Assembly (NCBI GenBank): GCA_030549205.1
Contig: JAUKTV010000002.1
Location: 3,782,001-3,846,000, forward strand
DNA length: 64,000 nt
Source of the DNA: Apiosordaria backusii
Lineage: Eukaryota; Ascomycota; Sordariomycetes; Sordariales; Lasiosphaeriaceae
Direction of reading: 5' to 3'
Within the stretch, counting starts at the first letter, position 1; every line of letters starts with the position of its first letter. The position numbers were made by a program, and so were the translations under genes. The notes beneath the pieces are model-generated. The model was not told the DNA's origin. It saw only the letters and a list, made by a program, of their open reading frames with translations, and made no database searches. Shown here in pieces: positions 48,629 to 59,830 of the stretch.

Positions 48629-49547
48629 TATAAATTATAAACTACCGTTAAAAATAATAAAGTTAGATAATTAAAAGATTTAAAATAAGCCGTTATAATA
48701 TATTTAAATAGTATTATAGACTATTGTATTTTTATAATAAAGTATAGCTTAAATTACCTCATTTAATCGGTTAATAATAATAATAAGTTATTGTATCTAT
48801 ACTTATTTTTTAATATCACTTTAAAATTAATAATAAAATCTTTTTATGCTTTTAAAAGGATTAAAAGTAAGTAAAGTAATGTAAATATTTTATCTTTTAA
48901 AAATTTTAAAATATAATAAATTAAATAATTAATAATATACTTATCGATATTATATAAAATATTTAATTATTAATAAGAAGGATTAGTTAAACTTTTTATT
49001 TTATTTTTACCGGCATAAACTATCGTTTTTTTAATATAGAATTTTTTAATAATCTATACTTTTATCTCATCTTTATTAAAGATCGCTAACCTATTTTTAT
49101 ATAATAAAAGAAAGTTGTTATTTAAAAAGAATATATTATTACCGTCTTTATTTTTTTAATAAAGTTTTAATAATATTAAAGTTTTATTAATATAGAAAAG
49201 TATATTAAATAAATTATAACGGGTTTCATATTATAATTATTAAACTATCGTTTCGATTATAACTTTAAACTTATCCTCTCCGGCAATATACACTTTTTTT
49301 AAAAAATTTAACAATATATAATAAACGGTTTACTTAATAAATATTAACTTAATATTATTAATTTTCCTTATACTTCAAAGGATCGGTTAAAATAACATTA
49401 TAGTATATTAAGCATATTTTTTCTTTTATTAAGTCTTTAAATGCTTTACTTTTTTTAATAAAATATTAATTAATATATTTTCTAATTTCAAACGGTAAAT
49501 TAAATTAAGATAATAATAGACGATTTTATCGACTTAACTGATTTAGT
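48629..49547 (-). pseudogene. Gypsy-B 3' pol remnant (minus strand)
   Basis: By position the integrase end of Gypsy-B. The minus strand can be read with TAA/TAG as Gln, but no single integrase motif is clear. Called from continuity with the RT segment across X copy 4. Confidence 0.4.
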
Positions 49548-49560
49548 TTATATTAAAAAG

Positions 49561-50540
49561 CTTAAGGTTCGGTGGTATATATATAAGACGTAATATACAG
49601 ATGCTTACGATTAATACAACAGTAAACAGTATCTTTAAGTTATTTGGTATACTATTAAACTGGCTATTTATTAAGGTGTCTTAGCCTTTATTATTATACT
49701 TACAATCGATATTAGTTTTATTAACTATCCTTCTACCTTATCCTTCTATTTAAAGGCTTTATCTTAAGTCTTTATATTATCTTCTTTAATTTACCGGTCT
49801 ATATTAAGATGGATTAAATCCTATCCAAATTAACAAAGTTTAGTATATTGGTTAATAGATAAAGTAGCAATAGTATATATAGTATATATTTAAGTGTAGG
49901 TAACGTTTATATTCTTCTATTTCTTACTGTCTTTTTTCGATACAGCTATTATTATATTAGCTAATTTAAAGTACTTATAGTAATTTAGCTTTAGGATTTT
50001 ATACTTATAGGCTTTCGGTATAGTAGATTATATACTGCTATTATATTAGTGCTATCTTTTAGTTATTAAGTTATATAGGATAGACCTATACTTAATACTA
50101 TAATCGATTAAGTTTTAATATAGTAAGTAATATAGAAGAGAAATATAGTAGGTAATATAAGAAAGTAATATAGTAAGTAATATAAGAAAGGAAAAAAAAG
50201 AGTAGTAAATAGGATCTTTTTTAACCTTATATAAGCATTAGTATTTGGCCTTAGTATAGGCCAGTAAGGAAGTTATCAGCATAGTTATAAATAATTCGAT
50301 AGTAAAGAAGGTGTTTAAAAGGTTTGGCTATAATGTTATTATATAAGCTTATTATTAAACTTAACGGTAGAAGGTTTAGCTATATAATAAATATATAACA
50401 AGTACATAATAGTTACGTAACTATAACAGTAGCCCTAGGCAGTTTAAGTGGTATACTAAATTAACTGTGAAGAGAACCAACGCCGGGTATAGCGTTATAA
50501 AAGAAAATTTTTTTTAGAAGCTCCACTTTTTAGAGAGATA
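49561..50540 (-). mobile_element. Element X copy 4 (980 bp), 13-bp TSD
   Basis: Minus-strand copy, CTTAAGGTTCGGTGG at the left and GAGAGATA at the right, with exact 13-bp TSD TTATATTAAAAAG (49548-49560, 50541-50553). Three minisatellite units at about 50117-50190. Keeps the CGCCGGGTATAGCG hairpin near its 5' end. Same structure as copies 1-3. Confidence 0.85.
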
Positions 50541-50553
50541 TTATATTAAAAAG

Positions 50554-51660
50554 TCTTTTTATAAAAAATATTTAAAGACTTTATAATCGATAACTACTGT
50601 AAAGGGCGTACTTTATAAATTAATAAATTTAATATATTATACTTTTAAAACTTTTATAATTATAAAAAGTTCCTTATTTTATATAAAGTAATTATATTCG
50701 ATACTTTATATAGTTTTAAAATAATAGGGTATTAAATATTAAATTTTATTATAAAGTTTTATACTCTATTAAATATATTAATTTTACTTTTTATTTGTTA
50801 TAAATAATTAAAATAATATAAAATTAATATATTAAATAATTTAACCTTTAGTTTTTTAAAAGTAACTTAATACTTTCAGTTTTATTTAAAAACTATCCTT
50901 TTTTTATAAAAAGCTAAACTATATATAAATATAAAATATCTATAAAATTATAAAACTTAAAAAAAGACTATATTAATTAAAAGTATTTAATTTTTAATTA
51001 CCTTAATTTTATTTAAATTTACCGTAATTTTATTTATATTAATAATAAAGTTTAAATATTTTATTTTAATAATATAGAATTTATACCTTTTAATATTTAC
51101 TTAAAGTCTTACCTTTTAAAATCTTACTAATACCTATTATATATAAATTTAATACTTTATAGAGTTATTAAAGTAAATTAAAATATTATTAATATAAGTT
51201 AAATAAAATATATTTAAAACCCTTATTATAATTTTATTAATAAACCTTTAAAAAGTAAAAAGGCTATTTATTAAATTGAAAAGTAATACTTTATATTTAT
51301 AAATACTATAATATATTTAAACGGTAATTAATTTCTTATTATTTAAATATATATAACCTTAATTAAAGGCTTTATAAATATCAATTCTAATAAAGATTTT
51401 AATTTAATTAATTTAAATTATAGTTTTATTAATAAAGGAAAGTAAATATCGGTTTTTATAAATAATAATAGTTAACTTTTAGTAATTTATATAAAACTAT
51501 AAATTACTGTTTACCTTTATAGTAAAGAAAATAAAGGTAATTTATAAAATAATATTACTTTTAATCTATCCTTTATTAAATTATTTAATAATATATGCTT
51601 TATAAATAATGGATTTATTAATAAATATTTTATATAAAGGGCTATATTTTAAGACTTTTA
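50554..51660 (-). pseudogene. Gypsy-B reverse transcriptase remnant (minus strand)
   Basis: On the minus strand the frame reads FYLTYINNILIYFNNS at 51160-51205, the Gypsy RT active site with YINN (51185-51196) for YIDD. Upstream (to about 51500) are FRYGYYE-like and FGLTNAP-like blocks in degraded form. Downstream the thumb and RNase H are too decayed to delimit. Confidence 0.75.
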
Positions 51661-53501
51661 AAACTTTACTTTTTTTTAAAATAATATATAAAGGAAGTTT
51701 ATCAAATTACTTATTTTTAAATATATTAAGAAAATTATAATATTTAAAGAATACTTCAGTTACTAATTATCATAAAAAAATTTTATCGTCTTTTGTTTTA
51801 TAAAAGTTTCTACTTTTACGATCTAATTTATATAGACTTATTATACTAATAATATTAATTTTATTAATATAATAAAAAAAGTTAGTAATATTAAGAAATG
51901 CTATTTTTAATAAATAGTTTCTATAATAATTAATATAAATTTTTTTTAATTAATACCTTCCAATACTATCTTTAAAATTAAGAATTTAATAATACTATCG
52001 TTAAATATTCTTTTTTAATTCCTTATTTATTTTTTTAATAAAAGGAAGGTTTTCTATTAATTCCTTTAAAACCGTATTTAACTATTAAACTTTTTTTTTA
52101 AAAAAAGATTAAATTATTTAAAAGATATTTTACTTTATTACTATAATTTAAAAGTTTATAATAATTAAATAAAGTTTATTTACTTTAAGTAAATTTTTTT
52201 AACTTTTAAATTTTTTAATATATTATATAACTGATTTTATAAGGTTTTTATTTAAAGATTAAAAATACTAATTGCCTTTGATAATAATTTAATAATATAT
52301 TATTATTTTTAAAGTATTTTTTACCGATAATAATATTGAAAGTATAATTAAATATTAAAAACGTTTAACTTTAATAACATTTTTTAAAATAATAAAGTCG
52401 GTAATAAAAGTTATATTTATTTTTTAAATTTACCGTTTTATTAAAAATAATAATTAATTAAAAAGTAAAGCCTTTTTTTTTATATATATAGATATTATTT
52501 ATTACTTATTTAAGAAATATTTTATTTATAAGTAAATTTCCATTTACTTTTAGATTTTAAAGTATATTATAAGTTATTAAAAAAATTTTATTATTTACTA
52601 TAGTATAAGGTATTAAAAAGGATTTACCGTCAAGATAATTATTTAAATAATTATATTTTTTTTATACTTTTTATTAAATATATTATTTATTATAAACTTT
52701 TACTTTAAAGAAAAGTCGTCTTTTTTTAAAGAAATTAATTTTTTAAATTTATAAGTTAATTAAGTGAAAATAAAAACTTAGGCGAAATTATATAGTTAAT
52801 AATAATATTATTAATTGTTATCTTATTAACTTTTTTATTATTATTACCTTTTTTTTATTTTTTTAAAAATAATTACAGTTAATATAACCATTTTCTTTAT
52901 AAATAGAGTATTGACTTTTTAAAATAAACCTCTTTATTTTTTTAAAAGATAATAAAGTTTAAGTTCTAATTAAAAAAGGGTTAATTTAAGTATTATTTTT
53001 ATTATAATAACTATTATAATTATTATTTAAAGAATTATTTAATAATAAAGTTTAATAATTAATTTTAATGTTTTTTAAAATTTAAACTGTAGTTTATTTA
53101 TAATAAATAAAAGCTTTAAAATTAAAGTTTTTATCAAAATATTAGGAAATTAATAAAGTTTATATTTTAATAATAAGTTTATTCTTAAATTCGACTTTTT
53201 AATTATTAGCCTTAAGTTTTTAATATTTATTAATAAAATAAATAAAAGTATTTTTTAAATTTATAAACTCGTTACTTAATTTTATAATTAATTTACTATA
53301 ATTATATTTAATATTTTCTTCGATAAGAAGGTTAATATAATTATTATATAAATAATATATTAAAGTATTAAAAATAATAATATAAGTAAAGTATCCTTTT
53401 TATATATAAAAAAGTAAGTTAATAACAGTTTTATTAATAAAGTATATTTTAATATAGGTAATATAGTTTTAATTAATTCAATAATAATTACTATATACCT
53501 T
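51660..53501 (-). pseudogene. Gypsy-B gag-protease remnant with fossil zinc knuckle
   Basis: Minus-strand codons at 52869-52910 read Y-SI-Y-KENG-Y-INCN-Y: the exact C-x2-C-x4-H-x4-C spacing of a Gag CCHC knuckle with all four ligands changed to Tyr (TGY to TAY, CAY to TAY), each a single RIP transition. The rest is Lys/Asn-rich and motif-free. Confidence 0.7.
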
Positions 53502-53515
53502 TAATTTATTTTTTA

Positions 53516-53681
53516 AATGATATTGAACGTCGTTAAATGTTAGTAGATTGGGAATCAGCCTATCTATACTTAGCTAAAGAGGTTGCTATATATAAGCCGT
53601 AAGGCTACTACCTATTTTAAGAGGAAACCTATATATTTTTATCTAGCCTATTTAGGTTTAACTGGACTAAAACCCCTTTAT
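53516..53681 (-). mobile_element. SINE candidate, 3' (tail) part
   Basis: Mildly RIP-mutated, with GGGAATCAGCC (53549-53559) and GCCGTAAGGC (53596-53605). A 69-codon open frame starting at 53583 crosses from here into the Gypsy-C LTR and is not a gene. Confidence 0.6.
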
Positions 53682-54092
53682 TGTCAGGGTGCAATTCAGG
53701 TAGGCCCAGAGGACAGAGGTCCTGGGCTGGCAGCAGCAGTGCCTGACAGTTGGCGATTAACAGACCTTTCGGGGTTTGCTAACGTAGCGTAAGTAACGTA
53801 GTTGCAATAGCTAAACGCCTGTATATATATTTAGTTAACGGTTGGATTAAAGTAAACTGTAGGATCCTATAGTAGAAAGAGGTCCCCGAAGGAGGTAGCC
53901 AAGCTTAGGTTACTAGTAAGGTATATAGGATAGTATAGTAGACCTAAGATTTTAGAAAGGCCAGAGTTTAGTATAGGTAAAATAATATACTTATATTAAA
54001 CTACTATTGTCTTTTTATTATAAACCTATTATATATATAGCATAAGCTACTTGCTTAGCCTTATACTTTAATATATAGAACCTTCTTTAATA
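53682..54092 (+). repeat. Gypsy-C 5' LTR (411 bp)
   Basis: The first ~120 bp are intact and GC-rich (GGACAGAGGTCCTGGGC); the rest becomes steadily more RIP-mutated, ending CCTTCTTTAATA where the 3' LTR has CCCCCCCTGACA. Confidence 0.97.
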
Positions 54093-54249
54093 TACTAAAC
54101 TCTTTACCTTTAAAGGAAGTTAAACTATAAAGTAAGTAAGATAGTTAACCTTTATAGTAACTGCAACTTATATGCTCTATTTAAGCTAATTAAATATCCT
54201 ATTTAAATACCTACTTTATTATAAAAGCCTATTACTATTTAAACCTTTT

Positions 54250-55720
54250 TATTAACTTAAATATCGTCCTCTATCCCTTAAATTGCTTAACTGCCTTAGA
54301 ACCTAATATAGACCTAGACTCTTAAGCTCTGTCCTTTAAAAACAACCTTACTATAATTAAAGCCTAGATCGCTAATGTATAGTATATGCTTTTCTTATAT
54401 TAAAAAGCCGTTAAGTTAAAAGCTTTAAAAGCTTAATTAATTAACTTAGCCTTTAATTACTTTTCCTTTACTTCTATTATTATAGCCCTTATCGCTCTTT
54501 ATACCGCTATCTTTATTACTATTATATCCAATACTCTACTGCCTATAATCTTCTTAACTTAAGTAGCTAGGCTTAACTGCCCTATAAATGCATTGCCCTC
54601 GACCTATTAGTACTTCCTTTCTATACTAAACTTAACTTATAATAGCTCTTTAACTTAAAACTTAAGATACTTTCTATATAACTATAAGACTTACTTTTAA
54701 GTTATAAGGATCTTTTAAAGAGATTAAGACTAGGTAGCTTATACTATAAACTACTTTAAAGGTACTTTTAAAAATACCTAAGTTAAGTACGTCGCTAATT
54801 AAAAGTCTTTTAACCTCTATTTTAACCTTAACTAAATTACTTAAATTAACTTAAAAACGTTTTTATATAGCCTACTTACCGATCTTAAAATCCGATATCT
54901 TATAGCATTTATATAGTTCTATTCTATTATATAAATAGTAAATAAGACTATTTAAGAATTTTATAAACGGGTTATTAACGTTATTGCCGACTTAAATTAC
55001 CTTCTACCCTTTAAGTAGTATATTACCTTCTTTATTTTTAAACTCTATTAGGAAATTCGTATTACCTTAGCTAGCACTTAAATCCCTTAAGACTTTATAG
55101 AATTAATAGGCTAAGTTAAGTATATTAAAGACAGTTAGTAAAAGGTAGGATTTTTAAGTTATAACTTAAAACTAAAGGAAACTAAACTACTAACCCCTTC
55201 TCCTTTAAGTAAGTACCTTAAGTATAATATACCTTTATTTTAAGACTACTACTATTATTACTATAACCAATTCGATTATATCCAACACTTCTACTTTAAT
55301 CTTACTTCTAATGTCGCTGCTTTTTAACTTTCTATTTATAATCCTATATTCCTTTATCTTCCTTTAAAGGAAGTCTAATATTATCTTTATAAGTAAAAGG
55401 GCCATTACGCTATTACCTACCTTTAAGCTATTTACTTCCTTTATAATAACTACAGTTATTTATTTAAAAAATACTAGCTTAATTAATTTTAAGTTTCTAC
55501 TCTTTCTATACTTACTACTATAAACGTAAATATAAAGCCTTTAAAGAGTATAAATAATACTAGTATTAATAGTTAAATAGTAATAGTTAGTTAAAAATAT
55601 ATTAAGTATATCCTATTATATTTAAAAACTATAGTTTAGTTATATTTAAATAGTTTATAGAAGTTAACTAAAGCCCTTTTAAACTTTAAATTAGACCTTA
55701 ATTTAATTAACTATAAGCTT
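54250..55720 (+). pseudogene. Gypsy-C gag remnant with fossil CCHC knuckle
   Basis: The plus frame is continuous with RIP stops. At 55379-55420 it reads Y-YL-Y-KQKG-H-YAIT-Y, the C-x2-C-x4-H-x4-C pattern with three Cys changed to Tyr and the His kept. This places the nucleocapsid end of Gag, about 1.2 kb after the LTR, as usual for the family. Confidence 0.75.
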
Positions 55721-58700
55721 ATTGTTTTTACCCCTTAGTTTTTTAAACTATAAGAAGTTTCTAATATTACCGGAGTTAACGGTAAAGCTATATAAGTATT
55801 TAGATTATACTTTCTTTTAATATAAGTTATTGATTTTAAAGGTATAATGTAAAAATAGCTTATATACTTTATAATTACCGATATTATACCTTTTTAAATG
55901 GTTTTTAAGCTTCTTTAATTAAACTTAGTAGAACTGTAAATCTAATAAAGGGTATAAATATAGGCTTATCTTAATATAGCCGGCAATATATACTTAATTA
56001 AGGAAAAAGAACTCTATTTACTTACTAGTTTTTTTATAACCTATATTTGCCTTTAAATAGAAGGTAAAGAGCCCTTTAAACCCTTATAACTTTTAAATAC
56101 CGCCTTTAACGATAATCTTAATAAGTTTACTACCGTTCCTTTTAAATATTATAACTTCCTTAATATTTTTACTATTAATTAAAACCTTCTATTACTACCT
56201 TATTCGGTATTAGAATATAAAATTAAATTGGTATTAAAAGCAATACCTTCTTAAAGGCCTATTTACCTTTTAAAGAAGACCGAATTGAAGACTTTATAAA
56301 AGTAGTTTACTACTATTAAATAAAAGGAATAGATCTAACTATTAACTAGCCTAGCCGGCGTCCCTATTCTTTTTATATTTAAAAAAGATAGCTTAATATG
56401 CCTTTATATTAACTACCGAATACTAAATAAGATTATCTTTAAAAACCGGGCCTCTTTACCCTTAATTAAAGAGATCTTTAACCGACTTTCTATAGTTAAG
56501 ATATATATTAAGATCGACTTAAAAGACGTTTATTACCGGATATAAATTTATAAAGGAAATAAATAGAAAACAGCCTTCTAAACCTATTATAGCTATTATA
56601 AATAGAAAGTAATGCTATTCGGGCTTACTAATGTATTTATAACTTTTTAAATATATATTAACTAAGCTTTAACCGGCTTTATAGATATAGTTTATATTGT
56701 ATATTTAAATAATATCTTAATCTTTAATAACGACCCTAATTAGTATATAATATATATATATAATATACTATAGTAATTATATAAGTAAGATCTCTATACT
56801 AACCTTAAAAAGTATAAGTTTAATATTACTAAAGTATCTTTCTTAAGGTATATAATCTTATTTAAAGGGATTAGTATAGAGTTAAGCTATATTTAGTCTA
56901 TTATTAAATAGCCTATTCCTTAAAGCATTAAAGACCTATAGGTTTTTTTAGGATTTATAAGGTTCTATCGCTACTTTATATAGAACTACTTAAAAATCAC
57001 TATACTTATAACCGACCTACTTAAGAAAGGGGATATATTGCCTTTTATATTCCTAAACCATATATATACTGCATTTATATAGTTATTACAATAGTTTTAA
57101 AAAGCGCCGATTTTACAATACTTTAATCCTACTCTACTAATCTATTTAAAAACTAACACCTCGATCTTTACTATTAAAGCAGTACTTTCTTAAAAGTAAA
57201 AAGACCGCTAATACCTTATAGCCTTTTACTTATATAAATTAATACCTATAGAAACCTAATACAATACTAAGGATTAAAAGTTACTAGCCTTAATCGATAT
57301 ATTTTAAGTTTAAAGGCAATATCTATTATATATATCTATTTCTATTACTATACTTACTAATTACCTAAATTTAAAGTACTTAAAAACCAAATATAAGCCA
57401 AGTCCCTATTAATTAAAGTAAAGTAACGATTTAGCGGCTTTTAACTTTATAATCCAATACTACTTAAGGGCTTAAAATCCTATAGATAGCCTATTCTATA
57501 GGCCTAACTATATACCGGATTTGCATACCGTCTTCGAAACGAACCTATTAACTAACCTTTTAAAGTCCCGGCTATTATATTTAAAAAAGAACTTAAGCCT
57601 ATTTATTTTCTATATACTATTTTACTATATAAAGGTTTTAAAAAAGAAGCCCCTATTAATAGTAAACAAGTCCCTTTTTAATTATAGTTAAAATAGGTAT
57701 TTAATCTTAAAAGAGGACCTTATAGTTAACTGTAAAGACCTTATAAGTAAAGAGCATACTTTAATCTCTTTCTCTATACTTTCCTTTCCTTACTTCCTTA
57801 CCTTTAATAATATCGTACTACCGGTAAAAGCACTCTACTAATAAAAGGTTATTACAGTATTTACATTTATATTTAAAATATAGTTAGACTATAAAAGGCT
57901 AGCTATTAATAAAGAAGTTCTGGCTATACCGTCGTTAACCCTTTATAAAAAGAGATTATAGGATTAATAACCCTTTAAAGAAAGATAATCTTTATAATTA
58001 GGATTGCTAACCCTTTAAAGAAAGATAACCTATTAAGATTAATAATCTTTTAAAGAAAGATAATCTATTAGGATTAATAACCCTTTAAGAAAAGATGATC
58101 TATTTAATATTAATAAATACTTATATAATGTTAAGAAATAGTTATTAAGTTAAAGATTAGGAATATATTTAAAATATATAAAGAAAGTACTACCAGAGTA
58201 GTTATAAAGAGATTATAGTTAAAAGATACTATACCTTTTTATACTAGCGATTTAAAAGAGGACTACTTAGATAGTTCTAATAATAAAAAGCCCTCTATAA
58301 ATTAATTAATTATAAAGGCAGTATAGGCTATTTTTATAATAGAAAAGTTAGCTAAAGGTATAGACAATTAATTACTTTAAAAATAGTAGGCTGACTTTAA
58401 AATACAAGAACTTATTAACAACCTTAACCGCTATTAAATAAAAGATAAATAAGGCCTTCTCTAATATATTAGTAAAATCTATATACTGGTATATATATAG
58501 TAAGCAATACTTTAATGCTACTATAATAACCGGACTATAGGTTACTATAAAGGTAAAAAGATAGAAGAGGCTTTAAAGCGTTATTTTTATTAACCGGCTA
58601 TAAATAAGAATATTAAAGCCTTTATTAAACTCTATATCCTCTATTAAAGGACTAAGCCTTATTTATACTGCCTTTATAGATTACTATCGTTACTCCCTAT

Positions 58701-59830
58701 CCTATCCTAACCTTAAAAATATATTATAGTAGACTTTATTATTAAGTTACTTATTTTAATTAACCGAAAAAGTAACTAACCGTACAATACTATCCTAATA
58801 GTAGTAAATAAGTTTATTAAGTTCGCTTTCTATATTACCATTACTAGTAAGCTTATAGCTTTAGACTTTACAGACCTATTCTTAAACTATATTTACTATC
58901 CCTACAGCCTTTTAAAGTATATTACTTTAAATAAAGGCTTATTATTTATTAGCAATTTTTAAACCTACCTTTATAAGTACTTATCGGTCTTCTATCGTTT
59001 AAGTACTATATACTATTTACAGACCGACGGTTAAACCAAACGGTAAAATTAAATCCTAAAGTACTATCTATATATATATTACTTTTATAACTAATTTAAT
59101 TAAGCCAATTACCTTTTTTTAATAGAAAACACTTACAATACTTCCTAATACTTTACTATCTATAATAGCCTAACTTACCTTCTATATAGATACTATTTTA
59201 AATAGCCTAATAACTTAGCTATACCGGTTAAAAGCAATATCCCTATTGTAAATAACTGCTTTAACAATATAGTATAATACTATAAATAGGTAGTAAAGAT
59301 ATTAAAGTATCTTAATTAATTATATATTAAGTACTATAATAAGAAAAGAAAGGACTGGCATTTTAAAAAGTAAAACTAAGTTATATTGTCGATTAAAAAC
59401 CTTAACTAGCAGTGCCTTAATTAAAAGCTCTTTAATAAGTTTATTAAGCCCTTTTAAGTATTTAAGGTTATAAAGGACTAAAAAATAGCTTACTAATTAG
59501 ATCTTTTTAAACAATTCTATATTTACAATATCTTTCTTATCTTTACTTTAAAACTATTTATAAAGGACTAAGTAACTACCGTTCAGTAGTAAGAAACTGT
59601 AAATATTAAACCCTAGCTTTAAAACTATAAAGTAAAGAGTATTATAAAATATCGAAGCTTTTTTAAAAGCCGTTAATATTTAATAAAGTAATTAAGATTC
59701 CTTAAAGAAGACAATTTATAAAAGCCCTAAAAGAATTTTAATAGGAATCTAATAGATCGGTATAAAGTGTCTTTATATTAAGGTTATTAAAAAAGAAAGG
59801 AGGTTAAAGTAAGTATTAGCATTAAAATAG
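55720..59830 (+). pseudogene. Gypsy-C pol remnant (PR, RT, RNase H, IN, chromodomain-like)
   Basis: RT: LFIFKKDSLICLYINYRILN near 56370, the KIDLKDVYYRI block near 56510, LFGLTNVFITFQ near 56620 and active site YLNN at 56702-56713. RNase H about 56940-57500. Integrase zinc region: RTIGYYKGKK near 58540 and LYILYQRTK near 58630 (CxxC now Y-x2-Y). Integrase core: IIVDFIIKL near 58730 (Asp kept), ITLNKGLLF near 58920 (SDRG lost), YYLQTDGQTKRQNQ near 59010. Chromodomain-like: VKSIIKYRSFFKSRQYLIKQL near 59625. A 35-bp tandem array (57961-58115) breaks the frame between RH and IN. Confidence 0.9.
57961..58115 (+). repeat. 35-bp tandem repeat inside Gypsy-C pol (4 units)
   Basis: Unit core GGATTAATAACCCTTTAAAG plus AAAGATAATCTATTA; starts at 57961, 58001, 58036 and 58071. 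The period is not a multiple of three. Lies between the RNase H and integrase parts. Confidence 0.85.

Noticed and set aside
53583..53792. 69-codon open frame
   Set aside because: Crosses the SINE / Gypsy-C LTR border; open only because the outer LTR edge escaped RIP.
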